A DNA stretch of 64,000 nucleotides from Stutzerimonas stutzeri. Lineage in GTDB: Bacteria; Pseudomonadota; Gammaproteobacteria; Pseudomonadales; Pseudomonadaceae. The stretch spans positions 124,001-188,000 of the forward strand of contig NZ_POUL01000006.1 in assembly GCF_002890895.1 (NCBI RefSeq). The letters run 5' to 3'. This document shows positions 43,045 through 53,969 of this stretch, one piece after another. The notes beneath the pieces are model-generated. The model was given only the letters and a program-made list of their open reading frames with translations. It made no database searches and was not told the DNA's origin. Every line of letters starts with the position of its first letter. The first letter of the stretch is position 1. The position numbers and the translations under genes were made by a program.

Positions 43045-44133
43045 ATGGATGTTGGTGTTTTCATTCCGATCGGCAACAACGGCTGGCTCATTTCCGAAAA
43101 CGCGCCGCAGTACATGCCGACCTTCGAACTCAACAAGGCCATCGTGCAGAAGGCCGAGGGCTACGGTTTCGATTTCGCGTTGTCGATGATCAAGCTGCGC
43201 GGCTTTGGCGGTAAGACCGAATTCTGGGAGCACAACCTGGAGTCCTTCACGCTGATGGCGGGGCTGGCGGCTGTCACCAGCAAGATCCAGCTGTTCGCCA
43301 CCGCTGCTACCCTCACCCTGCCGCCGGCCATTGTGGCGCGCATGGCCTCGACCATCGACTCGATTTCCAATGGCCGCTTCGGGGTGAATCTGGTGACCGG
43401 CTGGCAGAAGCCCGAGTACAGCCAGATGGGCATGTGGCCGGGCGACGAATTCTTCGGCAACCGTTACCAGTACCTCGGCGAGTACGCTCAGGTATTGCGC
43501 GATCTGTGGGCTACCGGTCATAGCGACTTCAAGGGCGAGCACTTCCAGATGGAAGATTGCCGCGTCAGCCCCATGCCGCAGGCGGACATGAAGATCATCT
43601 GCGCGGGCTCTTCGGATGCCGGCATGGCGTTCTCGGCGCAATACGCCGATTACAACTTCTGCTTCGGCAAGGGCGTGAACACGCCGACCGCCTTCGCGCC
43701 AGCCACGGAGCGGTTGCTCAAGGCCACCGAGAAAACCGGTCGCAACGTGACTTCCTGTGTGCTGTTCATGGTCATTGCCGACGAGACCGACGAAGCCGCC
43801 CGCGCCAAGTGGGAGCACTACAAGGCTGGCGTCGATCAGGAAGCCATCGCCTGGCTGGGCGAACAGGGCGCGGCGGACAAGACCTCCGGCAGCGACACCA
43901 ACATCCGGCAGATGGTGGACCCGACCTCAGCGGTGAACATCAACATGGGCACCCTCGTCGGCTCTTACGCCAACGTCGCCAGGATGCTCGACGAGATCGC
44001 CACGGTGCCTGGCATGCAGGGCGTAATGCTGACCTTCGATGACTTTCTAGAGGGCATAGAAGCCTTCGGTCAGAAGATCCAACCGCTCATGCAGAGCCGT
44101 CGCCATATCGAGCACCTGAAGGAGTCCGCCTGA
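43045..44133 (+). CDS. rutA: Pyrimidine monooxygenase RutA
   Basis: Flavin-dependent enzyme that opens the uracil ring to ureidoacrylate peracid, with reduced FMN supplied by RutF. About 362 residues, luciferase-like fold. Visible blocks: [72 protein letters not shown]. The ATG at 43045 follows AGAGGTG. Its stop overlaps the rutB start by one base (TGATG). Confidence 0.97.
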   Translation: MDVGVFIPIGNNGWLISENAPQYMPTFELNKAIVQKAEGYGFDFALSMIKLRGFGGKTEFWEHNLESFTLMAGLAAVTSKIQLFATAATLTLPPAIVARMASTIDSISNGRFGVNLVTGWQKPEYSQMGMWPGDEFFGNRYQYLGEYAQVLRDLWATGHSDFKGEHFQMEDCRVSPMPQADMKIICAGSSDAGMAFSAQYADYNFCFGKGVNTPTAFAPATERLLKATEKTGRNVTSCVLFMVIADETDEAARAKWEHYKAGVDQEAIAWLGEQGAADKTSGSDTNIRQMVDPTSAVNINMGTLVGSYANVARMLDEIATVPGMQGVMLTFDDFLEGIEAFGQKIQPLMQSRRHIEHLKESA

Positions 44134-44879
44134 TGAGCGCCGCCGAGCATTTTTCAGGCTACGGCCTGGATCCAGCTGGCGCCACGCTGAAGCTACCGGC
44201 TCGCCCCGAGCCGCTGGCGATCAAGGCGAGTGAGACCGCGCTGGTCGTGGTGGATATGCAGAACGCTTACTCCACAAAGGGCGGGTATCTGGATCTGGCC
44301 GGCTTCGATGTGTCGAGCACCGGGCCGGTGATCGAGAAAATCCTGCAGGCGTTGGCCGCTGCGCGAGCGGCGGGCATCCAGGTGATTTTCCTGCAGAACG
44401 GCTGGGACGCTCAGTACGTTGAGGCCGGCGGTCCGGGTTCGCCCAATTGGCACAAGTCCAACGCCCTGAAAACCATGCGCAAGCGCCCCGAGCTGGGCGG
44501 CACACTGCTGGCCAAAGGCGGCTGGGATTATCAGTTGGTGGATGAACTGACGCCGCAGCCCGGCGACATCGTGGTGCCCAAGCCGCGCTACAGCGGGTTC
44601 TTCAACTCGCACTTGGACAGCACCCTGCGCGCCCGTGGCATCCGCAATCTGGTGTTCACCGGCATTGCCACCAATGTGTGCGTGGAATCGACGCTGCGCG
44701 ATGGCTTCCACCTCGAATATTTCGGCGTGGTGCTGGCCGATGCTACCCATCAGGCCGGGCCGGAGTTCGCCCAGCAGGCAGCGCTATACAACATCGAGAC
44801 GTTCTTTGGCTGGATCTCCAGCGTGGACGATTTCTGCAGCACCTTCGCCCAGGTCGAATCCACTGCCACTGCTTCTTGA
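44133..44879 (+). CDS. rutB: Ureidoacrylate amidohydrolase RutB
   Basis: Cysteine hydrolase of the isochorismatase fold that releases ammonia and CO2 from ureidoacrylate (or its peracid). Catalytic residues are visible: Asp in [11 protein letters not shown], Lys in [10 protein letters not shown], and Cys in [15 protein letters not shown]. Length 248. It is coupled to rutA (one-base overlap). Confidence 0.96.
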   Translation: MSAAEHFSGYGLDPAGATLKLPARPEPLAIKASETALVVVDMQNAYSTKGGYLDLAGFDVSSTGPVIEKILQALAAARAAGIQVIFLQNGWDAQYVEAGGPGSPNWHKSNALKTMRKRPELGGTLLAKGGWDYQLVDELTPQPGDIVVPKPRYSGFFNSHLDSTLRARGIRNLVFTGIATNVCVESTLRDGFHLEYFGVVLADATHQAGPEFAQQAALYNIETFFGWISSVDDFCSTFAQVESTATAS

Positions 44880-44886
44880 TTCATAA

Positions 44887-45327
<441 letters not shown>

Positions 45328-45510
45328 CAACGCGCGAAACGCCACGCTGAAGCGCAGGGCGGCTGGGTTGGCCATCAGTTAAATCGGCTCGGCCAGCAGC
45401 CTCGTGCTTCCTCTGCCAGACATCCATAGGTGCTGTTGGCGAGCATCCGGCGTGGCCTCTCGCGGCAGATGCGCCCCCCAGGCGTGCTCTGATCTGTAAG
45501 GAGGTTCGTT

Positions 45511-46308
45511 ATGCATTATGAAATCTACGGCCGCCAGGAGGCGGACGCCCCGACGCTGGTCTGCAGCTCAGGCCTTGGCGGCGCGGGCGCGTTCTGGACG
45601 CCGCAATTGCCGGCGCTGACCCAAGACTACCGCGTGGTCGTCTACGACCAGCTCGGCACTAACAAGAGCCAGGCCTCGTTACCTGAGGGCTACTCGATCA
45701 ACACCATGGCGCTCGAACTGCTGGACCTGCTCGACAGCCTGAATATTCACCGGTGTCATTTCATCGGTCACGCGCTGGGCGGGCTTGTAGGTCTGCAAAT
45801 GGCCCTGCTGAGCCCGCAACGGTTACAGAGCCAGGTGCTGGTCAATGCCTGGAGCAGCCCCAACCCTCACAGCGCACGGTGCTTTGCCGTACGCCAGAAC
45901 CTTTTGCGCGACAGCGGTCCGGCCGCGTACGTGCAGGCGCAATCGCTGTTTCTCTACCCGGCGGACTGGATCGTCGCCAACAGCGAGAAACTGGCGAAGG
46001 ACGATGAACACGCACTGGCAAACTTCCCGACCACGGCCAGCCTGCTGCGGCGGATCGGCGCGTTGCTGAGCTTCGATATCGAGGCCGAGCTGCCAACGAT
46101 CCAGACGCCCACGCTGCTGATCGCCAACCGCGACGACATGTTGGTGCCCTGGAATCGCTCGCAGCACATGGCAGAGGTCCTGCCCAACGCCCGACTGGCA
46201 TTGCTGGAATATGGCGGACATGCCTCCAGCGTCAGCGACAGCGAACCCTTCAACCGAGTCCTGCTGGACTTCCTGGCCGAGCAATGCGGCCAGGCCGCGG
46301 CAGCCTGA
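45511..46308 (+). CDS. rutD: RutD alpha/beta-hydrolase
   Basis: Putative aminoacrylate hydrolase of 265 residues with an alpha/beta-hydrolase fold. The nucleophile-elbow region reads HFIGHALGG: in place of the usual Ser the centre is Ala (GHALGG), as in RutD of E. coli type. The C-terminal His is in [10 protein letters not shown]. Shine-Dalgarno AAGGAGG precedes the ATG. Short gap of 11 bases to rutE. Confidence 0.93.
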   Translation: MHYEIYGRQEADAPTLVCSSGLGGAGAFWTPQLPALTQDYRVVVYDQLGTNKSQASLPEGYSINTMALELLDLLDSLNIHRCHFIGHALGGLVGLQMALLSPQRLQSQVLVNAWSSPNPHSARCFAVRQNLLRDSGPAAYVQAQSLFLYPADWIVANSEKLAKDDEHALANFPTTASLLRRIGALLSFDIEAELPTIQTPTLLIANRDDMLVPWNRSQHMAEVLPNARLALLEYGGHASSVSDSEPFNRVLLDFLAEQCGQAAAA

Positions 46309-46319
46309 GGACACTGAAC

Positions 46320-46910
46320 ATGCACACCCCATTCGATTCACAAGCCCTTGCGACCCTGTTCAGCGAAGGCCGCACCCACAGCGCCTGGCTGGACAAACCG
46401 GTGCCGGACGCGCTGCTCGAACAGCTCTACGACCAGGTTCGCCTGGGCCCGACCGCCGTCAACAGCTGCCCAGGGCGCTTCGTTTTCGTGCGCACAGCCG
46501 AGGCCAAGGAAAAGCTCGCGCCGTGCCTGTCCAAAGGCAATCTGGACAAGACCATGAGCGCTCCGGTGACGGTGATCGTCGCCTATGACGAGGATTTTCC
46601 CGAGACGCTGCACGAGTTGTTTCCCTTCGCCGACGCCCGTAGCTGGTATGCCGGCCAGCCGGCACTGATCGCTGAAAATGCCCTGCGCAACAGCTCCATG
46701 CAGGCTGGCTACCTGATCCTCGCCGCGCGTGCTCTGGGCCTCGATTGCGGCCCGATGTCCGGCTTTGACGCCAAGGCTCTGGACGAAGCCTTCTTCCACG
46801 ACACGACCTGGAAATCCAACCTGCTGATCAACCTCGGCTATGGCGATACCAGCAAGCTGCGCGACCGGCTGCCGCGCCTGCCTTTCGACCGCGCCTGCGC
46901 GTTCGCCTGA
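46320..46910 (+). CDS. rutE: Malonic semialdehyde reductase RutE
   Basis: Flavin nitroreductase-fold enzyme that reduces malonic semialdehyde to 3-hydroxypropionate, 196 residues. Typical parts: [49 protein letters not shown] and LINLGYGD. It starts 11 bases after rutD and ends 12 bases before rutF. Confidence 0.94.
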   Translation: MHTPFDSQALATLFSEGRTHSAWLDKPVPDALLEQLYDQVRLGPTAVNSCPGRFVFVRTAEAKEKLAPCLSKGNLDKTMSAPVTVIVAYDEDFPETLHELFPFADARSWYAGQPALIAENALRNSSMQAGYLILAARALGLDCGPMSGFDAKALDEAFFHDTTWKSNLLINLGYGDTSKLRDRLPRLPFDRACAFA

Positions 46911-46922
46911 TGGAGACCCGAT

Positions 46923-47450
46923 ATGAACCTGGCTGAACTCGACCCCACCAACGTCACCACCCCGCCCGTGATCAAGCAGGACTACCGCGACGCCATGGCG
47001 CGCCTCGCCGCTGCGGTCAACGTGATCACTACCGATGGCCCCGCTGGGCGCGCCGGCTTTACCGCGACAGCCGTGTGTAGCGTGACAGATGATCCGCCAA
47101 CTTTGCTGGTCTGCCTGAATCGAGCGGCATCAGCGCACGCGGCTGTAACGGCCAACGCGCAGCTCTGCGTCAATACGTTGGCCAGCGGTCAGCGCGACCT
47201 GTCCAACCTGTTTGGCGGCAAAACGCCGATGGCCGAACGTTTCGCTGCCGCAAGCTGGACCACCTGGCTGACGGGCTCGCCCGTACTGGAAGGTGCCGCT
47301 GTCTCCTTCGATTGCCGCGTCAGCCACAGCACCACTGTCGGCACTCACGACATCCTTTTTTGCGAAGTACTGGCACTCAAGCACCAGAACGACGCGGACG
47401 GCCTGGTGTATTTCGACCGCGCCTACCACGGCCTGCAAGGCAGTCACTAA
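46923..47450 (+). CDS. rutF: Flavin reductase RutF
   Basis: NADH:FMN reductase giving reduced FMN to RutA, 175 residues with the flavin reductase-like fold. Features: [43 protein letters not shown] (parts: [15 protein letters not shown]) and C-terminal [22 protein letters not shown]. It is the last rut gene: no rutG permease follows. A terminator lies 13 bases downstream. Confidence 0.95.
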   Translation: MNLAELDPTNVTTPPVIKQDYRDAMARLAAAVNVITTDGPAGRAGFTATAVCSVTDDPPTLLVCLNRAASAHAAVTANAQLCVNTLASGQRDLSNLFGGKTPMAERFAAASWTTWLTGSPVLEGAAVSFDCRVSHSTTVGTHDILFCEVLALKHQNDADGLVYFDRAYHGLQGSH

Positions 47451-47462
47451 CCCGCAAACCTG

Positions 47463-47490
47463 ACCTGCGCCAGACCCAGCGCAGGTTGTC
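47463..47490 (+). terminator. Terminator of the rut operon
   Basis: ACCTGCGC (47463) pairs perfectly with GCGCAGGT (47479-47486) around CAGACCCA, followed by TGTCTTT. Confidence 0.72.
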
Positions 47491-47550
47491 TTTCCGATAC
47501 CCGCCACGGCTGGCCGTCCGGCCAACGTTCCCGTTTGCGCAGCTTTCTTT

Positions 47551-47568
47551 ATGTTATGTTATAGCTAT
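47551..47568 (+). promoter_or_regulatory. Zur box candidate upstream of dksA2
   Basis: ATGTTATGTTATAGCTAT in an AT-rich patch 28 bases before the ATG resembles the gammaproteobacterial Zur site (TGTTAT-AATAT-AACA type). The first half-site TGTTAT is perfect; the second is degenerate. Zinc-dependent repression would fit the gene set downstream. Confidence 0.5.
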
Positions 47569-47595
47569 TGCATCCAACTGGCTGTGCATACCTCC

Positions 47596-48000
47596 ATGAC
47601 CGAAACCGAACTCCTCGAGCTACCCGCCGACGCCTATATGAATGAAGCCCAACAAGGGTTTTTCCGAGACTTGCTATTGCACCAGCGCGCCGATTTGCAG
47701 GCTCGCATTGAGGACGAATTTCAGCAGTTGCGCGAACAAGAGCCCAGCAGCGATCCATCCGATATCGGCACAGCTGAAGAGCAACGTCAGTGGCAGCTCC
47801 GGCTGCTGGAGCGGGAAAAGAAGCTGCTCGACAAGATTGACGACTCGCTGGACGCCCTCGCCCGCGGCGAATACGGCTGGTGCGCCGAAACCGGCGAGCC
47901 CATCGGGCTGAAGCGCCTGTTGCTGCGGCCCACCACGACGCTCTGCATTGAAGCCAAAGAGCGCCAGGAACTGCGCGAAAAACACCAACGAACCGCCTGA
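47596..48000 (+). CDS. dksA2: DksA2-type, zinc-independent DksA paralogue
   Basis: RNA polymerase-binding stringent-response factor, 134 residues. A coiled-coil (residues about 15-88, with acidic DPSDIGTAEE at the tip) precedes a zinc-ribbon region. Of the four usual zinc cysteines only Cys96 and Cys117 remain; the partners are Thr99 (CAET) and Ala120 (CIEA). That is the CxxT...CxxA form of P. aeruginosa DksA2, which works without zinc. It leads an operon with a CobW GTPase and DUF1826, which supports zinc-starvation use. Confidence 0.93.
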   Translation: MTETELLELPADAYMNEAQQGFFRDLLLHQRADLQARIEDEFQQLREQEPSSDPSDIGTAEEQRQWQLRLLEREKKLLDKIDDSLDALARGEYGWCAETGEPIGLKRLLLRPTTTLCIEAKERQELREKHQRTA

Positions 48001-48009
48001 GAGACCGCC

Positions 48010-49212
48010 ATGAATCGCCTTCCCGTCACCGTGCTGTCCGGCTTTCTGGGCGCCGGCAAAAGTACGCTGCTGAACCACATCCTGAAGAATCGCGAGGGTC
48101 GCCGCGTCGCGGTGATCGTCAACGACATGAGCGAAATCAACATCGACGGTGGCGAGGTCCAGCGCGACGTCAGTCTCAACCGTGCCGAAGAGAAACTGGT
48201 CGAGATGAGTAATGGCTGCATCTGCTGCACGCTGCGCGAGGACCTGCTCGAGGAAGTGGCCAAGCTGGCGCGTGAAGGCCGCTTCGATTACCTGCTGATC
48301 GAGTCAACCGGCATTTCCGAGCCCTTGCCGGTGGCCGAGACCTTCACCTTTCGCGACGAACAGGGCCAGAGCCTCGCCGACCTGGCACGGCTGGACACCA
48401 TGGTCACGGTAGTCGACGGGGTCAACTTCCTGCGCGACTTCCACGAGGCCGAGAGTCTGGCCAGTCGTGGCGAAACCCTGGGCGAAGAGGATGAGCGCTC
48501 GATCACCGACCTGCTGATTGAGCAAGTGGAATTCGCTGACGTGATCCTCATCAGCAAGATCGATCTCATCTCAAGTGCCGATCGTGAAGAGCTGGGCGCC
48601 ATCCTGGCCCGTTTGAACACCCACGCCGAAATCCTGCCCATCAGCATGGGCAACGTAGCGCTGTCGAAAATACTCGACACCGGACGCTTTGATTTCGAGC
48701 GCGCAGCGCAGGCGCCGGGCTGGCTCAAGGAACTGCGCGGCGAGCACATTCCTGAGAGCGAAGCCTACGGTATCGCGTCAACCGCCTACCTGGCGCGTCG
48801 CCCGTTCCATCCAGAACGCTTCCATGCCTTCCTCAACCGGGAGTGGAGCAACGGCCGGCTGCTTCGCTCGAAGGGCTATTTCTGGCTGGCCAGCCGCCCG
48901 CAGGAAGCCGGTAGCTGGTCCCAAGCCGGCGGGCTGATGCGCTACGAATGCGCCGGCCGCTGGTGGCGTTTCACTCCGGACGCCCAGTGGCCCGTAGACG
49001 AGGAATCGCGTGCGGCAATCCGCTCGAAATGGCGCGATGACAGCGGGGATTGCCGTCAGGAACTGGTCTTTATCGGCCAGCACATCGACTTCCATCGCCT
49101 GCGCGCCGAACTCGACGCCTGCCTGCTCAGCGACTACGAATGGAACCTAGGTCCTGAGCAATGGCTGCGCCTACCGGACCCTTTCGTGCCCTGGCATCAG
49201 GAGGTTGCGTGA
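48010..49212 (+). CDS. CobW/COG0523 GTP-binding metallochaperone (zinc type)
   Basis: A 400-residue G3E GTPase. Walker A GFLGAGKS at residues 11-18, the metal-binding CICC at 70-73, [13 protein letters not shown] (switch), ISKIDLI (NKxD-type guanine site). The C-terminal CobW_C domain begins around 240. Located directly between dksA2 and DUF1826, it is the Zur-controlled type thought to deliver zinc to essential enzymes. It starts ten bases after dksA2. Confidence 0.93.
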   Translation: MNRLPVTVLSGFLGAGKSTLLNHILKNREGRRVAVIVNDMSEINIDGGEVQRDVSLNRAEEKLVEMSNGCICCTLREDLLEEVAKLAREGRFDYLLIESTGISEPLPVAETFTFRDEQGQSLADLARLDTMVTVVDGVNFLRDFHEAESLASRGETLGEEDERSITDLLIEQVEFADVILISKIDLISSADREELGAILARLNTHAEILPISMGNVALSKILDTGRFDFERAAQAPGWLKELRGEHIPESEAYGIASTAYLARRPFHPERFHAFLNREWSNGRLLRSKGYFWLASRPQEAGSWSQAGGLMRYECAGRWWRFTPDAQWPVDEESRAAIRSKWRDDSGDCRQELVFIGQHIDFHRLRAELDACLLSDYEWNLGPEQWLRLPDPFVPWHQEVA

Positions 49213-49847
49213 TGCTGGCGCGGCAGCCGGTCAGCGCAATCCCTCAGCAAGTATTCGGACACGCCCCGGCAGTCCTGGGCGATGCGCTGCTTGAGAACGT
49301 CAACCTCTCTGTATGGCAGCGCGAACTGCCGCCTCATATCGCCGGCTTCGCACAGAGTTTGATGGCACTGGGCGAGCCCCTGGCCGAATCGCTGACCATC
49401 GAGCCTGATGCAAACGGCGAGGTCGAGTCGTTTGCTCTGGCGACGGCCTACCGCGACATTGCCGGGCACGCTGGTTTCGTGGCTGACGTTGCTTGGTTGG
49501 TCCGCGCATTCAGCTCTCTTGTTGAAGCACGCCGCGTCGGACTGCGACTGAGGATTCTGGACAAGGCGATGTGCCCACGCTTCCACGTCGACCATGTGCC
49601 CTTGCGCCTGATTACCACCTATGCCGGCGCGGGCAGCGAATGGCTGCCTGAACACGCCATACCGCGCCAGCGCCTCGGCGATCCCACGGTCGCACCGCAG
49701 GGCATTGAGCGACTGCTGGCGGGTGAAGTCGCGCTGTTCAAGGGAGAGAGATGCGAGGGTAACGAAGGCGCCGGCATCATCCACCGCTCACCGCAGGTGG
49801 CACCCGGCGAGCGCAGGCTGATCCTGACCCTGGACTGGCTGGCCTGA
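49212..49847 (+). CDS. DUF1826 domain protein
   Basis: A 211-residue protein of unknown function. The C-terminal half has CPRFHVDHVPLRLITTYAG and GIIHRSP ... RRLILTLDW, which could be an HxD...H cupin/2OG-oxygenase-like metal site (inference). The start at 49212 overlaps the CobW stop by one base (TGATG). Found after zinc-type CobW genes in other pseudomonads, so a role in zinc-limited growth is likely but undefined. Confidence 0.85.
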   Translation: MLARQPVSAIPQQVFGHAPAVLGDALLENVNLSVWQRELPPHIAGFAQSLMALGEPLAESLTIEPDANGEVESFALATAYRDIAGHAGFVADVAWLVRAFSSLVEARRVGLRLRILDKAMCPRFHVDHVPLRLITTYAGAGSEWLPEHAIPRQRLGDPTVAPQGIERLLAGEVALFKGERCEGNEGAGIIHRSPQVAPGERRLILTLDWLA

Positions 49848-49900
49848 AAAAGGGCCGGCAGCTGTGGCTGCTCGACCCTCGGGATCCAACGGCATATCGA

Positions 49901-50230
49901 TCACGCCGCCATCTTTTCGCACTCTTCAGCGCATTGGCGACAGGCTTCGGCGCAGGCCTGGCAGTGGTCCATCTGGTGCTGGCCACATTCTTCAGCACAG
50001 TCGCGGCAGGCTTGCGCGCAGATGCGGCAAATCTCTTGGGCGAGCTTGCTGTCACGGGCCATCAGCGTGGCGGCAAGTGCACACAGGTCGGCGCAGTCTC
50101 GGTCAAGCTCGATGCAGCGGGCCATCATTTTCACGTCGTCTTCGCGCAGACAGGATGCAGCGCAGGTTTCACAAGCGATGGCGCAGTTGGAACAAGCCTG
50201 GATGCATGCGTCGAATTTGGCATTGAGCAT
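49901..50230 (-). CDS. Four-helix-bundle copper-binding protein (DUF326)
   Basis: A 109-residue cytoplasmic-looking protein with 17 or so cysteines in CxxC/Cxxx-type steps: CIQACSNCAIACETCAASC at the start and CRICAQACRDCAEECGQ, HCQACAEACRQCAEEC at the end. This matches the Csp-type copper-storage four-helix bundle, in which Cys residues line the inside. No signal peptide, so it is the cytosolic type. GGAGGT is six bases before the ATG at 50230. It lies 7 kb from copA/cueR and no CueR-like box was noticed here. Confidence 0.9.
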   Translation of the reverse strand: MLNAKFDACIQACSNCAIACETCAASCLREDDVKMMARCIELDRDCADLCALAATLMARDSKLAQEICRICAQACRDCAEECGQHQMDHCQACAEACRQCAEECEKMAA

Positions 50231-50418
50231 TGGATACCTCCATGGTCGATGTTGAGGGCAGCGATGGTTCGCCCTTTCAGATATTTCGTGCTGATCGCGC
50301 CGTTCTAAGTTCAGTCTGATCGACCCAGTGGTCCTTCCATCCCCCTGCGGCCGGAGCATCGGGTCCCCGCTCGGCTACGGTCGCCGCTACAATCCTCGAT
50401 CCCTTTTCACAGCCCGCG

Positions 50419-51015
50419 ATGCACATGACCTCCACCCTTGCCTCGCCTTGCGAATATCAGGAAACCATCCGCAAGAGCCGCTTCCTCGCCAAGGCTACGC
50501 CGGTGTCCAGCCCCGAAGACGCCCAAGCGTTCATCCAGGCAGTCAGCGATGCCAGCGCCACGCATAACTCTTGGGCGTGGAAGGTCGGCAATCAGTACCG
50601 ATTCAGTGATGACGGCGAGCCCGGCGGAACGGCAGGCCGACCCATGCTGACCGCCATCGAGGGGCAGGACTGCGACCAGGTGGTCGTGGTGGTGATTCGC
50701 TGGTTCGGCGGTATCCAACTCGGGACTGGCGGCCTGGCCCGAGCCTATGGCGGCGCTGCGGCGAAATGTCTGCAGGCTGGCGAGCGCGTCGAGCTGGTTG
50801 CCAGGGTTCGCTGCAGCTGTCACTGCCGCTTCGCCGAGCTGGCGCTGCTCAAGTCTCGCCTGAGTGACTATGACGCACTGATTGACAGCGAAACCTTCGA
50901 CGCAGAAGGCGCCGAATTGCAACTGGCCTTCCCAGCGGCGCTGCAGCCGCAGGTGCAGAAACTACTCTCCGACATCAGCCGTGGCCGCTCCGAACTGCAC
51001 TTGCTGGAGCCTTGA
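50419..51015 (+). CDS. yigZ: YigZ/IMPACT family protein
   Basis: A 198-residue member of UPF0029. SRFLAKATPVSSPEDAQAFI, then the family signature SDDGEPGGTAGRPMLTAIEGQ with VVVVVIRWFGGIQLGTGGLARAYG (parts: DDGEPGGTAGRPML, RWFGGIQLG). A C-terminal DUF1949-like ferredoxin fold follows. Biochemical role unknown; it may act in translation or nucleotide salvage. Confidence 0.9.
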   Translation: MHMTSTLASPCEYQETIRKSRFLAKATPVSSPEDAQAFIQAVSDASATHNSWAWKVGNQYRFSDDGEPGGTAGRPMLTAIEGQDCDQVVVVVIRWFGGIQLGTGGLARAYGGAAAKCLQAGERVELVARVRCSCHCRFAELALLKSRLSDYDALIDSETFDAEGAELQLAFPAALQPQVQKLLSDISRGRSELHLLEP

Positions 51016-51166
51016 GCATCGCGTCCCGTTGAACTGCTCGATATCAGAGAAGTCCCTATAACAGCGGCACTTGCCGTTGGGTCGGCGCAGTCATGCGCAT
51101 GTCCCCCAACATAAACGAGTGGAAGTGCCGAGACACGCATTCCGCTGCGAAACAGGAGTCTGACGA

Positions 51167-51439
51167 ATGAAAAGCAAATATAAGTGGCTGATCCCCGGCG
51201 CCGTGCTGCTGACCACCTTGGGCATGGCCGGTTGCGATGTCGAGAAAACCGAAGAAGGCTCGCTCCCAGACGTAGAAGTCGAAGGCGGCAACATGCCTGA
51301 GTACGACGTCGATGCGCCAGAAGTGGATGTTGGCACCAAGGAAAAGGTCATCACTGTTCCTGATGTCGATGTGACCATGCCTGACGATGACGAGCCCGAC
51401 GTTGTGCGTGAACCTGTCGAGCCCATCAAGCAAAACTGA
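51167..51439 (+). CDS. Small acidic lipoprotein
   Basis: A 90-residue lipoprotein (lipobox LGMAGC, Cys at about 24). The mature part has almost only Asp/Glu/Val/Pro: PDVEVEGG, YDVDAPEVDV and VPDVDVTMPDDDEPD form short imperfect repeats. Net charge is very negative. No domain is recognised; a surface calcium or cation-binding role is only a guess. A terminator follows. Confidence 0.75.
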   Translation: MKSKYKWLIPGAVLLTTLGMAGCDVEKTEEGSLPDVEVEGGNMPEYDVDAPEVDVGTKEKVITVPDVDVTMPDDDEPDVVREPVEPIKQN

Positions 51440-51477
51440 CAAGTAGCGACGCGTGTCATAACGGCGCGCCAGGCTCG

Positions 51478-51512
51478 AAAGCCGTGCTTGCACCAGCAAG
51501 TGCGGCTTTTTT
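51478..51512 (+). terminator. Rho-independent terminator after the acidic lipoprotein
   Basis: AAAGCCGTGCTTGC pairs with GCAAGTGCGGCTTTT (two mismatches) around ACCA, followed by TTTTTT at 51507 onward. Confidence 0.85.
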
Positions 51513-51549
51513 ATGTCGTCAGGTTTTCCACCATTTATGTGCATCAAGT

Positions 51550-51558
51550 TGTGGATAA
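51550..51558 (-). other. Consensus DnaA box
   Basis: TGTGGATAA is the exact complement of TTATCCACA. It is one of two perfect boxes 213 bases apart in the same orientation. Confidence 0.6.
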
Positions 51559-51689
51559 CAATGTGAGCAACCCTGCAACCCCAGTCTTGACGCGGCCCCG
51601 GCAATATCGATCATTTTTTGATCTGCGCCACCGGAAGCTTGCACATATCACCAAAACACGTTGATTTTCATCGTTTTTTTATTGCCTGA

Positions 51690-52913
<1,224 letters not shown>

Positions 52914-52920
52914 TCGGCAA

Positions 52921-52940
52921 GGGCCGCCGCCGCGCGGCCC
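52921..52940. terminator. Hairpin between add and the LysR gene
   Basis: GGGCCGC (52921) pairs with GCGGCCC (52934-52940) between the convergent stops. No T-run, so efficiency is uncertain. Confidence 0.5.
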
Positions 52941-52941
52941 G

Positions 52942-53862
52942 TTAACTCGAGAACGGAGCCAGCTGTATCAGCACCTGGCATCGCTCGACCAAGTGTTCGC
53001 GCAACAGCCGCACCCGTTCGCCCAGATGTGCACGGTGGGCACAGATCAGGTTCAGCGGCGCTGGCTCGCCCTGCAGCTCCGGCAACAACACCACCAGTCG
53101 CCCCGACTGCACATCCTGAGCGATGTCCAGCCAGGATTTATACACCACGCCCCGCCCTGCCAGTGCCCAGCGGCGCACCACATCGGCATCGTCGCTGACG
53201 CGATCCCCGCCCACCAGCTGCTCCAGCTCGCGGCGGCGGTCGTCGAGAAAGCACCAGCGCTCATGCACCCGCCCGGCCAGCATGAATCGCAGACAGTTAT
53301 GGTCGACGAGATCGGCCAGCGTGCGCGGCGATCCATTTGCCGCCAGGTAGCCCGGCGAAGCACAGAGCACGCGCCGATTGGCCGCCGCCACCGGTAGCGC
53401 CACGAGGCTGGAATCTTCCGGCTGGCCATAACGCAGCGCGACATCGACCGGCTGCCGAAACAGGTCGGCATTGCGATCCGCCAATAACAGTCGAAGGCTC
53501 AAGAGCGGGTGCTGCAGCTGGAACTCGTCCAACCAGGGCAGAAGCACATTGCGGCCGAAATCTGACGGCGCTGACAGCTGCAGCGAGCCACTGATAGTCG
53601 CTTTGCCGCCCGCAAGCAGTTGTTGACCCTCGACCAGGCTCTGCAAGGCCGAACGCGCATGGGGCAAATAGAGCTCGCCTTCGCCCGTCAGCCTCAGGCT
53701 CCGGGTCGAACGCACCAGCAAGCGGCAACCCAATTGCGCTTCCAGTCGCTTGAGCGCCGCACTGGCAACGGCCGGCGACAGTTCCAGCTGCCGAGCAGCG
53801 GCCGACAGGCTCCCCAGTTCGGCGGTCAGTACGAATACCTGTAGGTCATCGCTGCGCAGCAT
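52942..53862 (-). CDS. LysR-family transcriptional regulator
   Basis: A 306-residue regulator: N-terminal HTH ELGSLSAAARQLELSPAVASAALKRLEAQLG (parts: LSAAARQLELSPAVAS), then a LysR_substrate domain (SGSLQLSAPSDFGRNVLLPWL). The ATG at 53862 gives the standard MLRSDDLQVFV start. It is divergent from the oxidoreductase gene at 53970, 107 bases away, which is the likely target. Confidence 0.92.
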   Translation of the reverse strand: MLRSDDLQVFVLTAELGSLSAAARQLELSPAVASAALKRLEAQLGCRLLVRSTRSLRLTGEGELYLPHARSALQSLVEGQQLLAGGKATISGSLQLSAPSDFGRNVLLPWLDEFQLQHPLLSLRLLLADRNADLFRQPVDVALRYGQPEDSSLVALPVAAANRRVLCASPGYLAANGSPRTLADLVDHNCLRFMLAGRVHERWCFLDDRRRELEQLVGGDRVSDDADVVRRWALAGRGVVYKSWLDIAQDVQSGRLVVLLPELQGEPAPLNLICAHRAHLGERVRLLREHLVERCQVLIQLAPFSS

Positions 53863-53969
53863 TTTCAATATTCCATTGAAAGAGTCTCTGCGAAATATGC
53901 GGTTTTTCATCGCAGCGCGAAAGCCGAACATGGCGGTATTCAATGTTCAGCTCTAGAAGGAGACTCACG

